In this document: piece by piece, positions 54,303 through 63,730 of the stretch
Layout of the letters: every line of letters starts with the position of its first letter
Numbering within the stretch: position 1 is the stretch's first letter
Assembly: GCF_000585995.1 (NCBI RefSeq)
Contig: NZ_CP007410.1
Span: 124,001-188,000, forward strand
From: Pseudomonas brassicacearum
GTDB lineage: Bacteria; Pseudomonadota; Gammaproteobacteria; Pseudomonadales; Pseudomonadaceae
Length of the DNA: 64,000 bases
Reading direction: 5' to 3'
Position numbers and translations under genes: made by a program
Notes under the pieces: model-generated
What the model was told of the DNA's origin: nothing
Databases searched by the model: none
The model's input: only the letters and a program-made list of their open reading frames with translations

Positions 54303-57300
54303 TCAAATGAAGTCGATGGCCTTGAGGTAGTCAGCGCCACGGCGCAGCAGGGCCGGGGATTTTTCCGGGTAGCAGGCGCCCATCTGCCGAACACCGGCAC
54401 GGGCGTTGTCGTGGCTGATCAACGAGATATCGCCAATGTCTTCCTCGAAGCCGTTGAGGTAGAAACCCAGCACGCCAAACAACGCGTTGTCGGCATCGAC
54501 CCGGCCTAATTGCCGCTGCCAGTCGGCGACGCTCACCAACGAGAATTCCCGGCCGCTGTCGCGGAACGACGCCACATAGGCGTCCCAGCTCAAGGGTTCG
54601 GGGTTGTGCAGGTTGAACACCGCTTGCGTCGGCTGATAACGGCTGGCGTGGAAGGCGATGAAGCGGGCGAGGAAGTCCACCGGCATCAAGTCGAAATTGA
54701 GGGACAGGTCCGGCACCTGGCCGAGTTGAATCGAGCCCTTGAGCATCAGCATCAAGCGGTTTTTATGGGGTTGGCAGACCCCGGTCAGGCTGTTGAAACT
54801 GATGTTGCCAGGGCGGAACAGATTGACCAGCACCCCTCGTTCGCGGGCCCTCTGCAGGATCCGTTCGCCGACCCACTTGGACAGGTTGTAGCCGTTCTTG
54901 ATGTAGATCGGCGGCGTCTTGGCGGCGGGTTGTTCCAGGACCTGTCCATCGGCGTCCAGGGCGCTGGACGCCGAAAGCGTGGAGACGAAGTTGAAGATCT
55001 TCTTGCTGCGCCCTTCACACAGGCGCAGGCATTCGAAGATCGGCTCCACGTTGTCCGGTGCCAGCGACGCATAGTCGAGCACATGATTGACATGGGCAGC
55101 GTTATGCACCAGCGCGCCGAAGGTGCGGTCGATGCGAGCGTAGACGTCATCCGGCAAACCCAATTGCGGCTGGGTGATGTCGGCGGCATAGACACTGACG
55201 CGACTCAGGTCCAGGTGCGACAGACGATTGTCCCGCAAGGCCTGGGAAAAGCGCTCAGCCGCGCTTTGCTCTGCGGACGCGCGCACCAGGCAGGCGACTT
55301 CGGTGGCGCCCCAGGCCAGCAACGCCTCGACGATGTGCACGCCGAGAAAGCTGTTGGCCCCGGTCACCAGCACCTTATGCACATCACCGCACTGGCTGAT
55401 GGGCAACGGGTCGAGGTTGAGTTCCGCTTCGGCATCGATGAAGGCCTGGGGGCTGAGGGTCGATGCGCTGCTCTGTCCGGAGTCGTCCAGCAACTGCGCC
55501 AAGGTCATCAGCGTGGGCGCCTCGATGAAACGATTGATCGACAAGCTGCGCCCGAACGTCTGGCGGATGCTCAACAGCAGTTGCGACAGCAGGATCGAAT
55601 GCCCGCCCAAGTTGAAGAAGCTTTCGTCCGTGGCAATGTCCTCGACCGGCAGTTCCAGCAGCTCGGCCCACAGTTGCTGCAATTGTGTTTCCAGGGCGTT
55701 CTGCGGCTGGCGCCGCTGGCTGCCGACATGGACCTGCACCGCCGTTGCCAGCAATGCCCGGCGATCGACCTTGCCGTTGCTGGTGTAAGGCAGGCTGGGC
55801 AATTCGACATAGGCCGCCGGGTGCATGTAGCTGGGCAGCGTGTTTTGCACATGCTCGCGCAAGGCCTGGAGGGCAGCGCCGGGCCGCTCCTCCCGGGGAT
55901 GCACCAGGAACGCCAGGATCCGCCGCCGCTCATCGACCCCCACCGCCACCTGGCGAAACAACTGGCTGTCCCGCAGGCAGTGTTCGATTTCCTCGGGCTC
56001 GACCCGAAAGCCACGGATCTTCACCTGATTATCGCGACGTCCACTCAGCTCAATGCCACTGTCGGTCCACTGGCCGATATCGCCAGTGCGATACACCCGC
56101 AAGGTTTGCCCGGCGGGCAGCGTCAGGTTGAGGTAACGGGTCGCGGTCAGTGTCGGGTCGTTCAGATAGCCCAGGCCCACCCCCGGCCCGGCGATGTACA
56201 GCTCGCCTGGCGTGCCTTGCGGTACGGGCTGCAGCTGTTCGTCCAGGATCAGCACCCGGCCATTGGCGATGGGCACGCCGAGGTTGCGGTTGTTGTCGCC
56301 GATGCCGAATTGCCGCGTTGTCGCCAGCACCGTGGTTTCGGTCGGGCCATAAATATTGTGGAACCTGCACTGCGGCGCGAGCTGTTCGATCACGAACGGC
56401 TCGCAGACATCGCCACCGGTAATCAAGTGGGCCAGGCCCAACGGCGCCTCCAGCGGCATCACGCTCAGGAGTGCGGGCGGCAGGAACGCGTGAGTCACCT
56501 GCTGTGCGCCCATCAGTTCCACCAATTGTTGTGGATCGCGGCGCTGGTCTTCGCTGGGGACAACCAGTACCGCGCCCTGGATGAAGGTCGGCAGGATATC
56601 CAACAGCGACGCGTCGAAATTGATGGTGGAAAATTGCAGCGCCCGACTGTCGCGCTGCAAGCCGACATAGTCGCCATACCAGGCGCAGAAATGGCTGAGG
56701 TTGCGATGGCTGAGCAACACGCCTTTGGGTTGGCCGGTGGTGCCGGAGGTGTAGATCGCCACGGCGGGCTCGTCGATGGCCATCACCCGACGGATCAGCG
56801 AGGTCGGGATGCCAGGCTTGGACGCCGGCAGCCGATGCACATTCAGCGTCGGCAGCATGAGGTCGTCCAAGTCGCTGTCGCCGTCGTGCAGCAGCAGGTC
56901 TGCCCGGGCGTTCTCCAGGATAAAACGCCGACGTTGCGCCGGGTGTTGCGGGTCCAGCGGCAGGTACACGGCACCACAACCCAGCACCGCCAGGATCGCC
57001 GCGTACAGTGGCGCTGACTTGGGCAGGCAGACGCCGATCACCAGCGGTTGGTCGGAGGCTTGCCGAAGCTTTTCCAGCATGGCGTGCTGCAACCTCAGCG
57101 CCAGGCCACGCAAGGATTTGTAGTCGGTGAGCTGACCATCGACCCACAGGGCCGGTTGCGTCGCGTCATCGAGCATGCGCTGTTCGATGCTGTGCATCAC
57201 CGGCACTTCGGCCGCGGTCAATAGCAAGGGTACCGGTGGCCGGTTGAGACGGTGCTCGAAGGCCAATGGCTCCAGGGCATCGAGCGCCTGCAAGGGCTGG

Positions 57301-57728
57301 TCGGCAGCGTCAGCCTGCACCGTCGGCCAGTGATCGAAGCAGGTTTCATCCCGGGAAAACTGACTGACCAGCCGCGCACCGTCCTCGACCACCGCTGCCA
57401 GCGTACGCAGCCGCAGGGACTGGCCGTTGCCGTCGCTGTGCTCGGCGATCATCTGCCGCGACAACAACCGCTGCGCACCGTCGTGAATAACCACCACCGA
57501 TTGCGGCAATGCCTGATCGGGTATTGCCTGCAATGCCACGCGCACCTGAAGGCACAACCGGGCCTGGATGACGCTCGGCGCCGTACCGTCGTCGATCAAC
57601 ACATCCACCGCATCGTGGCTGGCCAACGATTCATGAGCGACGACCCCATGGCCGTGCAGTTCGAGTTCCTGGGCCAGTTCGGCCATGGCCTGGCTTGTGC
57701 CAGACACTGCAATTTCGAGGCGTCTCAT
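54303..57728 (-). CDS. pvfC: Nonribosomal peptide synthetase A-PCP-reductase, PvfC/MgoA
   Basis: A 1141-residue single-module NRPS. Residues 1 to about 170 are an N-terminal region I do not recognise. About 180-660 is the adenylation domain (AIYTSGTTGQPKGVLLSHRN, NIYGPTET, YRTGD, RGFRVEPEEIE, NGKVDR). About 675-750 is the carrier domain with the phosphopantetheine serine in LGGHSILL (Ser 711). About 785-1141 is a thioester reductase with VLVTGANSFLGVHIVEALL and YNLSKW. It activates an amino acid (leucine or valine in relatives), and releases it reductively as an aldehyde or alcohol. It is the third gene of pvfABCD/mgoBCAD and matches the known size. Confidence 0.93.
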   Translation of the reverse strand: MRRLEIAVSGTSQAMAELAQELELHGHGVVAHESLASHDAVDVLIDDGTAPSVIQARLCLQVRVALQAIPDQALPQSVVVIHDGAQRLLSRQMIAEHSDGNGQSLRLRTLAAVVEDGARLVSQFSRDETCFDHWPTVQADAADQPLQALDALEPLAFEHRLNRPPVPLLLTAAEVPVMHSIEQRMLDDATQPALWVDGQLTDYKSLRGLALRLQHAMLEKLRQASDQPLVIGVCLPKSAPLYAAILAVLGCGAVYLPLDPQHPAQRRRFILENARADLLLHDGDSDLDDLMLPTLNVHRLPASKPGIPTSLIRRVMAIDEPAVAIYTSGTTGQPKGVLLSHRNLSHFCAWYGDYVGLQRDSRALQFSTINFDASLLDILPTFIQGAVLVVPSEDQRRDPQQLVELMGAQQVTHAFLPPALLSVMPLEAPLGLAHLITGGDVCEPFVIEQLAPQCRFHNIYGPTETTVLATTRQFGIGDNNRNLGVPIANGRVLILDEQLQPVPQGTPGELYIAGPGVGLGYLNDPTLTATRYLNLTLPAGQTLRVYRTGDIGQWTDSGIELSGRRDNQVKIRGFRVEPEEIEHCLRDSQLFRQVAVGVDERRRILAFLVHPREERPGAALQALREHVQNTLPSYMHPAAYVELPSLPYTSNGKVDRRALLATAVQVHVGSQRRQPQNALETQLQQLWAELLELPVEDIATDESFFNLGGHSILLSQLLLSIRQTFGRSLSINRFIEAPTLMTLAQLLDDSGQSSASTLSPQAFIDAEAELNLDPLPISQCGDVHKVLVTGANSFLGVHIVEALLAWGATEVACLVRASAEQSAAERFSQALRDNRLSHLDLSRVSVYAADITQPQLGLPDDVYARIDRTFGALVHNAAHVNHVLDYASLAPDNVEPIFECLRLCEGRSKKIFNFVSTLSASSALDADGQVLEQPAAKTPPIYIKNGYNLSKWVGERILQRARERGVLVNLFRPGNISFNSLTGVCQPHKNRLMLMLKGSIQLGQVPDLSLNFDLMPVDFLARFIAFHASRYQPTQAVFNLHNPEPLSWDAYVASFRDSGREFSLVSVADWQRQLGRVDADNALFGVLGFYLNGFEEDIGDISLISHDNARAGVRQMGACYPEKSPALLRRGADYLKAIDFI

Positions 57729-57738
57729 CGAAGGGTCC

Positions 57739-58671
57739 TCATGGGGTCAAGTAGTCGGCGAGGGCGTCGCGTACGCAGGGGGAGGCGAGCATGGAGCTGC
57801 CGCGCAAAAAGCGCGTGATGTTGCCCACCAACGGGTGAAAACGATTGATGGGGTAGGCCAGCGCGCTGGCGTCTTCACGCAGCGACTGGCGCACCGATTC
57901 GTCGACGGGCAGGTGGGCGATCAGCTCGAAATCGAACGCCTGCTGCAGATCGCTCGCCAAGTACTGGGCGATGAAACCGGGCAGCAATCGCGCAAGCGCC
58001 TCGCGGTCCTGGTCGGGCGCGGTGCGCCAATAGATCTGCACCAACCGCGTCCAGAAACCGGAGTGGCGGCCTTCGTCCAGCAAGTGGTCGGCCATCAGTC
58101 CCTTGATCGAGGCCTTGACCGAATCATCGCGAGCGAACGCCGCCACTTCGTTGGTCACGGTGTTCTCGGCAATAGCGATGCAGATCAACTCCACGGCGCT
58201 GAGCAAATGCTCCGGCGCCTGGGCCAGCGTTGCCGGGATCGCACGGCTGAGTTCGATCTGCGAAGGCAACGGGATCGGTGCGATGCCGGTCATGTCGATG
58301 GTCTGCTGCATGAAGTCCATTGCCACCAGGGCGTGGTAATCCTCGTCCACCACCACGGTCATTGCGTCATAGCGGCAGGCGAACGGGAACTCGATGCCGA
58401 AGCTGTTCTTGGCGATACGCCGGGCGGTGTGGTCCACCAGTTCTGTCTCGAAAATCACCACGTCGTTGATGAACTTGTAGAGGCTCTGCACCAGCACAAA
58501 ATCGCGCAGCTGCGGGCAGTGGCTGAGAAAGGTCTGGCTGTGCACCAGCGGCTGACGGCTCATGGGGAAGATCAGCTTGTCGTCGTCCTCCACCCGACGC
58601 CGTGGTCGGGTGCGGATGGTGGCGCGGCTTTCCCAGGCATCGGCAAAGGATTGGTATTCAGCGGCGTTCAT
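57739..58671 (-). CDS. pvfB: AurF-like di-iron N-oxygenase, PvfB/MgoC
   Basis: A 310-residue di-iron oxygenase of the p-aminobenzoate N-oxygenase (AurF) family. Metal-binding motifs seen are [18 protein letters not shown] and [11 protein letters not shown]. It oxidises an amine nitrogen, in the relatives acting on the NRPS-bound or released amino acid derivative. Its ATG at 58671 overlaps the stop of pvfA by four bases. The long frame starting at 59172 is read-through of the upstream gene region and has no homology there. Confidence 0.93.
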   Translation of the reverse strand: MNAAEYQSFADAWESRATIRTRPRRRVEDDDKLIFPMSRQPLVHSQTFLSHCPQLRDFVLVQSLYKFINDVVIFETELVDHTARRIAKNSFGIEFPFACRYDAMTVVVDEDYHALVAMDFMQQTIDMTGIAPIPLPSQIELSRAIPATLAQAPEHLLSAVELICIAIAENTVTNEVAAFARDDSVKASIKGLMADHLLDEGRHSGFWTRLVQIYWRTAPDQDREALARLLPGFIAQYLASDLQQAFDFELIAHLPVDESVRQSLREDASALAYPINRFHPLVGNITRFLRGSSMLASPCVRDALADYLTP

Positions 58672-59444
58672 GGCATCACCTGCGCAACCGGCTGGGCCAT
58701 GCTCTGGCGCAGACCGTCCCACAGTGCCGCGCGGCTGTGGACGGCGGCGAGGGCAGCGGCCAATACCTCCGTTTCGCGCTGGGGGTCGCCGTCGATCAGC
58801 CGGGCCAGCAGTTTTTCCGCCGCCGGGCCGTGGTCTTCGGAGTCGACCTCGATGTGTCGTTGCAGGTAGTAACGAAAGGTCGGCGCCTGATCCAGGCCAA
58901 TGCCCCAGGCGTCCAGCATGCGCTGGAACATTTGCGGGATGACACTCTCGCGACCATGCACGAACGCGGCGGCGACGCTGTGGGCCGGGGCGTGCAGGGC
59001 GGTGTGCAGGGTCTGGCGAACAAAGCGTGCCGCGGCGGGTTCTACCTCGACGCTTTCCAGTGCCGTCTCGGGGCTGACACCTTCCTGCTGCAGAGTGATG
59101 AATTGCTCGATCGCACGGGTATCGGCACCGACCTCCCGCATGGCGTCCAGGTACAGTTCGAAATGGCTGCAATAGCCGGCTCCGGGGCGGTCATCCGATT
59201 CCTCGCCCAAGACAATTTCGTTGATCAGGCGTGCAGCGTGTGGGTCCGCCGGCGGCAGCCAGGGCAGGTGGACACAGGTCAGCTCGCGCTGCAGCCGTTT
59301 GGTCAGTGACATGAAGTCCCATACGGCAAACACGTGGCTTTCCATAAAGCGGCGTAACAGATCAATTGATGTTATTTCGGAAAAAACCGGGTGTTGGCCA
59401 AGTTCGTGCTTTTTCAAAAATAATTGTTCTTTGGTTGGCTGCAT
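58668..59444 (-). CDS. pvfA: DUF3050 heme-oxygenase-like di-iron protein, PvfA/MgoB
   Basis: A 258-residue protein of DUF3050. Relatives belong to the heme-oxygenase-like di-iron oxidase fold. Conserved parts are [32 protein letters not shown] and the histidine/acidic [18 protein letters not shown]. First gene of the four-gene operon in the order DUF3050 - AurF-like - NRPS - SRPBCC, identical to pvfABCD of P. entomophila and mgoBCAD of P. syringae. The ATG at 59444 is preceded by GAGGACGTTCCA, with a motif like an RsmA site. Confidence 0.93.
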   Translation of the reverse strand: MQPTKEQLFLKKHELGQHPVFSEITSIDLLRRFMESHVFAVWDFMSLTKRLQRELTCVHLPWLPPADPHAARLINEIVLGEESDDRPGAGYCSHFELYLDAMREVGADTRAIEQFITLQQEGVSPETALESVEVEPAAARFVRQTLHTALHAPAHSVAAAFVHGRESVIPQMFQRMLDAWGIGLDQAPTFRYYLQRHIEVDSEDHGPAAEKLLARLIDGDPQRETEVLAAALAAVHSRAALWDGLRQSMAQPVAQVMP

Positions 59445-59724
59445 TGGAACGTCCTCATCAATGATGTTGTGTTCGGAAAGTTGCCCGTTTTTTATTGAGT
59501 CGAACGGGCGCCTGAACCGAAGTCCATGATTTACCCAAGTGGCTCAATTTGTTGCTTTGAATGCGTATTGTCGGCTTGGAGCGCCCGATTCTTAAGCGTT
59601 GGTCGGAAGCGGACACAGTCGATAACAATTCGACGATTAAAAAACTAATACACAAAACAAGTAAGCGGCAAGAGATTTTTTAATTATTTAAAGTGGCAAG
59701 TTTATTAGGCGCGAAGTGGGCTAT

Positions 59725-59747
59725 TAAAACTTTTTATATAAGTTTTA
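59725..59747. promoter_or_regulatory. AT-rich palindrome upstream of the pvf operon
   Basis: TAAAACTT and AAGTTTTA (8-bp arms) flank TTTATAT, about 280 bp before the pvfA start. It lies in an AT-rich island (about 59620-59760) that contrasts with the GC-rich genes. The remaining gap 59445-60130 shows no gene. The place suggests an operator, but the binder is unknown and a long 5' leader would follow. Confidence 0.5.
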
Positions 59748-60104
59748 TTCAGGCGAAGAGGCTCCTTCCGATTTAGGGGTATCAGAATCGAATAGTTCGA
59801 GTGAATGCCTCACTCGGAGCACTTCAGGGATCAGGGAATTAAGAAATTTGTGATTTATGGGAGGGACGCCGGTCGGACAGCCGATCATCCCGCCAGTGGG
59901 CGACGCTCCTTGCGTATTGGCTTCGATTCGCTTGGCCTATGGCCAGGCGCTGACTTCTTCAGGTCTGTTTTTTAATCGACAAGCGCAAGAGTGAGCCCAA
60001 ATCGATGGCAGTGCCATTGAACTGATTGGGCGACGCGCTGCGGCCACGGTCAGACCGCGCTGGGCAGGCGAGCGTAGGGTCGGAAGGATATGTAAGAAGT
60101 TTTT

Positions 60105-60126
60105 ACGCCGGCGGGACCGCCGGCGT
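60105..60126. other. Perfect 10-bp GC hairpin after the GntR gene
   Basis: ACGCCGGCGG and CCGCCGGCGT around a two-base loop, four bases beyond the stop of the GntR gene. No T run follows in the transcribed direction (A-rich instead), so it is not a canonical intrinsic terminator. Confidence 0.6.
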
Positions 60127-60130
60127 GGGA

Positions 60131-60823
60131 TCAACGATTTGACTGCTGCTCCAGATACCGGCGCATGGTGACGGAGGCTTTTTCCAGGTGGAGTTCCAGC
60201 AAGCCAATGGCTTTATCAATGTCTTTGGCACGCGCGGCGTCAAGCAGCGCGCGGTGATCGTCCTGACTCAACTTGCCCAGCCCCATGGACGACAGATGAA
60301 AGCGTAAAAAACGCTCTTCTTCATTGAGCTCGCGCTCGACCAGGTCCAGCAGTTTTCCGTTGGGCGCCTTATGGTAAAGCGACATGTGAAACAGCCGGTT
60401 GAGCTTGCCGATCTCTGCGTGGTTGGTTTCCGTTTCCAACTGTTCGATGTATTGGGCGGCCAGGGCCAGATCGCTGTCATCGAGCAGCGGAATGGACAGG
60501 CGCAGGGCGAAAGACTCCAGGACCGAACGCAGGGCGTAGGTCTCGACCGCATTGTTGGTGATCAACGGCGCTACCACGGCGCCTTTGTGCTGGACCACAT
60601 TGAGCAGTGATTGGGCCTCGAGTTGGCGCAACGCCTCGCGTACCGGCATGCGGCTTACTCCGAACAGGTCCGCCAGTTCCTGCTGGCGCAGGGCGGTGCC
60701 GCAAGGCAGGCGCCCATCGAGAATGGCTTCGCGCAGGGATTCTTCGATGATCGAGCGTGCCTGGTCAGCGGGAATGGGTCCGTTGACCTGGATAGTGCTG
60801 AGCGGTTTGGGCTTCTGTGTCAC
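60131..60823 (-). CDS. GntR family (FCD domain) transcriptional regulator
   Basis: About 230 residues with a winged helix at the N-terminus (ALRQQELADLFGVSRMPVRE, then ALRQLEAQSLL) and a C-terminal all-helical FCD ligand domain (LNRLFHMSLYH, with metal-binding-like His positions). The start is uncertain: a GTG at 60823 (VTQKPKPLSTI) with AGGG about ten bases upstream is preferred, and an ATG at 60895 would extend it by 24 poorly conserved residues. It is divergent from lapG and located between lapG and the pvf operon. Targets are unknown. Confidence 0.85.
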   Translation of the reverse strand: MTQKPKPLSTIQVNGPIPADQARSIIEESLREAILDGRLPCGTALRQQELADLFGVSRMPVREALRQLEAQSLLNVVQHKGAVVAPLITNNAVETYALRSVLESFALRLSIPLLDDSDLALAAQYIEQLETETNHAEIGKLNRLFHMSLYHKAPNGKLLDLVERELNEEERFLRFHLSSMGLGKLSQDDHRALLDAARAKDIDKAIGLLELHLEKASVTMRRYLEQQSNR

Positions 60824-61025
60824 GACAACGCACCCTGAATGGTTATAGCGAATTGGATCCAAACGAACATTAGTTACAGATTGCCAAGCCGTCAAAGTAT
60901 CGCGGCCGCGGCTCCTGAACTAAAGTTTAGCGTGCCTGCGGTGATTGCACCCTGCCATTGTTTTTTGCCGGCCCAGGCTTCACCATCCAACGAATTTCCA
61001 ACGGCCCTTTTCGGACGTATTTCCC

Positions 61026-61718
61026 TTGGCTGCACCTTCTCCTGTCCTCAGGTCCTTGCGCTGGTTGTGTTCGGCATTGTTGCTGGCCGGCCTCCTGCTG
61101 GGCGGCCTGCGGGCTGACTGGGACTTTGCGCAGATCAGCCGACGGGCGCAAGCGATATATGGCCCGCTGGGCGAAGGGCAACAACGAATCGACGCATGGC
61201 AACAATTGTTAGCGACCCAGAAGCAGATTCCGGAGCTCGAGCAGCTCAAGGTGGTGAACCTGTTCTTCAACAAACAGGTGCGCTACGTGGAAGACATCGA
61301 CCTGTGGCATGAGGTCGACTATTGGGAAACGCCGATCCAGGCCCTGTGGAAGGGCGCCGGTGATTGCGAGGACTACGCCATCGCCAAGTACTTCAGCCTG
61401 CGTCATCTCGGGGTGTCCAGTGACAAGCTGCGCATCACCTACGTCAAGGCCTTGCGGCAGAACCGTGCGCACATGGTGCTCACCTATTACGCCACGCCCG
61501 AGGCGATGCCGCTGGTACTCGACAGCCTGATCGACGGCATCCAGCCGGCCAGCCAGCGAACCGACCTGTTGCCGGTCTACTCTTTCAATGCCGAAGGGCT
61601 GTGGCTGCCGGGTGCCAAGGGCAACAAAAAAGTGGGTGACACCAAACGCCTGTCTCGATGGCAGGACGTGTTGAAGAAAATGCAGGCCGAGGGTTTTCCG
61701 GTCGAGACGACTAACTAG
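61026..61718 (+). CDS. lapG: Periplasmic cysteine protease LapG
   Basis: A BTLCP family (transglutaminase-like) protease that cleaves the N-terminus of LapA-type adhesins and frees the biofilm. Catalytic residues lie in GAGDCEDYAIAKY (Cys), RAHMVLTYY (His) and a following Asp. An N-terminal membrane segment/signal is WLCSALLLAGLLLGGLRAD. The most likely start is a TTG at 61026 (AAPSPVLRSLRWL), with GGACG about nine bases upstream. An upstream ATG at 60945 would add 27 residues without homology. It forms an operon with lapD. No LapA adhesin gene is seen in this window. Confidence 0.93.
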   Translation: MAAPSPVLRSLRWLCSALLLAGLLLGGLRADWDFAQISRRAQAIYGPLGEGQQRIDAWQQLLATQKQIPELEQLKVVNLFFNKQVRYVEDIDLWHEVDYWETPIQALWKGAGDCEDYAIAKYFSLRHLGVSSDKLRITYVKALRQNRAHMVLTYYATPEAMPLVLDSLIDGIQPASQRTDLLPVYSFNAEGLWLPGAKGNKKVGDTKRLSRWQDVLKKMQAEGFPVETTN

Positions 61719-61732
61719 GAGCGCGCGCTCAG

Positions 61733-63679
61733 ATGTCCTTGTTCAAACAGCTGTTGATCGCTATCTGTCTGTTCCTGGTGGTTGCCTTCAGCGGCAGCTT
61801 CATGGTCAGCCTGGAGAGTTCGCGGGCCCAGTACGTCAACCAGTTGCGCTCCCACGCCCAGGACGCGGCCACGGCGCTGGCGCTGTCGTTGACGCCGAAC
61901 ATCGACGACCCGGCGATGGTGGAGCTGATGGTCAGCTCGATCTTCGACAGCGGCTACTACGCCAGCATCCGCGTGGTCGACGTGGCGACCGACAAGACCC
62001 TGGTCGAGCGCACCGGCACGCCGGACGCCGGCAGCGTGCCGCAGTGGTTCATTAAGCTCATTGGCCTGGAGCCGGCCGGTGGCGATGCCATCGTCAGCCG
62101 CGGCTGGGAGCAGGCGGCGCGAGTCGAAGTGGTCAGCCACCCGATGTTCGCCCTCGCCAAGCTCTGGCAGAGCGCATTGGGCAGCCTGGGCTGGTTGTTG
62201 CTGTGCGGTGCCGTGAGCGCGGTGCTGGGGGCCTTGCTGCTGCGTCGCCAGCTCAAGCCGCTGGATTACATGGTGCATCAATCCCATGCCATTGCCCGGC
62301 GCGAATTCTTGAGCCTGCCGGAGCTGCCGCGCACCCCTGAGTTGCGTCGTGTGGTGCAGGCGATGAACCAGATGGTCGAGAAGCTCAAGGCGCTGTTCCA
62401 GGAGCAGGCCGAGCGCAGCGAGAAACTGCGGGTCGAGTCCTACCAGGACAACCTGACGGGCCTGGCCAACCGGCGTTACTTCGAAATGCAGCTCAATGCC
62501 CGGGTGAGTAACCCGGAGCAGGCCAGTTCCGGTTATCTGCTGTTGCTGCGGGTCAAGGACCTGGCCGGTTTGAACCAGCGCCTGGGCGGGCAGCGCACGG
62601 ACCAGTTACTCATGGCCGTGGGCGAGCAATTGCTGCGTGAGTGCGCCCGGCATCCGGAAACCCACAACCTGGTGACGCGCATCCGCGGCGGCGAGTTCGC
62701 CGTGCTGGCGCCAGGGCTGGTCCGTGACGAAGCGCTGCAATTGGCGCAGAACCTCGAAAACGCCTTGGCGAGCTTGCACGCCACTGGCGCGACCGATGTG
62801 GCCTCGGTGGCTTCCATCGGACTGGCGCCGTTCATTCATGGCGACTCGCCGCAAGCGGTGCTCCAGCTCGGCGACCAGGCTCTTGCCCAGGCCGAGAGCC
62901 AGGGTGAGCCGGGTTGGGCGTGCCTGGACCATAGCGCGTCGGCCAGCGTTGGCGACGATCACCATGCCTGGCATACGTTGCTCGACCAGGCGTTGAGTCA
63001 TCAGCGTTTTGAGCTGTACTTCCAACCGGTGGTGGCCGCTCAGGACACCCAAGTGGTGTTGCATTACAAAGTTCTGTCGCGATTGCTGGATGAGCACGGC
63101 CAGACCATTCCCGCTGGGCGCTTCCTGCCCTGGCTGGAGCGCTTTGGCTGGACTGCGCGGTTGGACCGCTTGATGCTTGAACAAGTGCTCAAGCAGATGG
63201 CTGGGCACGAACAGTCCCTGGCGCTGAACCTGTCCTCCGCGACCCTGGCCGACCCTCAGGCGCTGAATAAAATCTTTGAAATCCTGCGGGCCCATTCCAA
63301 CCTCGGGCCGCGCTTGACCCTGGAGATTGGTGAAGAGCAATTGCCAGAGCAAGCGGTGCTGGAGCAGTTGACCCGGCGTCTGCGCGAACTTGGCTTCTCC
63401 CTGAGCCTGCAGCGCTTTGGTGGGCGGTTCAGCATGATCGGCAACTTGTCGCGGCTGGGGTTGGCCTACTTGAAAATCGATGGCAGTTACATTCGTGCCA
63501 TTGATCAGGAGAGTGACAAGCGTCTGTTCATCGAGGCTATCCAGCGTGCTGCTCACAGTATTGACCTGCCGTTGATTGCCGAGCGGGTGGAGACTGATGG
63601 GGAGCTGGCGGTGATTCGGGAGATGGGGTTGTTTGGGGTGCAGGGGCAGTTGGTTGGGGAGCCTCGGCGTTGGGGGTGA
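61733..63679 (+). CDS. lapD: c-di-GMP receptor LapD
   Basis: A 648-residue inner-membrane protein with two membrane helices (about 5-25 and 155-175), a periplasmic output domain between them that binds LapG, HAMP, a degenerate GGDEF (RIRGGEFAVLAPG instead of GGDEF) and a degenerate EAL (YKVLSRLL instead of EAL). The catalytic signatures are lost, so it binds c-di-GMP without making or cleaving it, and when bound it sequesters LapG. The ATG at 61733 is preceded by TAGGAGCG. It is 14 bp after the lapG stop. Confidence 0.97.
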   Translation: MSLFKQLLIAICLFLVVAFSGSFMVSLESSRAQYVNQLRSHAQDAATALALSLTPNIDDPAMVELMVSSIFDSGYYASIRVVDVATDKTLVERTGTPDAGSVPQWFIKLIGLEPAGGDAIVSRGWEQAARVEVVSHPMFALAKLWQSALGSLGWLLLCGAVSAVLGALLLRRQLKPLDYMVHQSHAIARREFLSLPELPRTPELRRVVQAMNQMVEKLKALFQEQAERSEKLRVESYQDNLTGLANRRYFEMQLNARVSNPEQASSGYLLLLRVKDLAGLNQRLGGQRTDQLLMAVGEQLLRECARHPETHNLVTRIRGGEFAVLAPGLVRDEALQLAQNLENALASLHATGATDVASVASIGLAPFIHGDSPQAVLQLGDQALAQAESQGEPGWACLDHSASASVGDDHHAWHTLLDQALSHQRFELYFQPVVAAQDTQVVLHYKVLSRLLDEHGQTIPAGRFLPWLERFGWTARLDRLMLEQVLKQMAGHEQSLALNLSSATLADPQALNKIFEILRAHSNLGPRLTLEIGEEQLPEQAVLEQLTRRLRELGFSLSLQRFGGRFSMIGNLSRLGLAYLKIDGSYIRAIDQESDKRLFIEAIQRAAHSIDLPLIAERVETDGELAVIREMGLFGVQGQLVGEPRRWG

Positions 63680-63730
63680 GGCTTGGTGACGAAGCGGGCT
63701 GTAGCCTTTTGACCGAGTACATATTCATTG

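Noticed and set aside
57739..59172. A 477-residue minus-strand frame covering pvfB
   Set aside because: Only the last 310 residues are AurF-like. The upstream part is an out-of-frame shadow of pvfA.
59458..59655. A 65-residue minus-strand open frame in the pvf upstream region
   Set aside because: No ribosome binding site or family pattern, and its AT-rich part is better explained as regulatory DNA.
60105..60126. Intrinsic terminator of the GntR gene
   Set aside because: The strong stem is followed by As in the transcribed strand, not Ts.
59937..60134. A 65-residue arginine-rich minus-strand frame
   Set aside because: Composition is typical of a chance frame in GC-rich DNA, and there is no start context.
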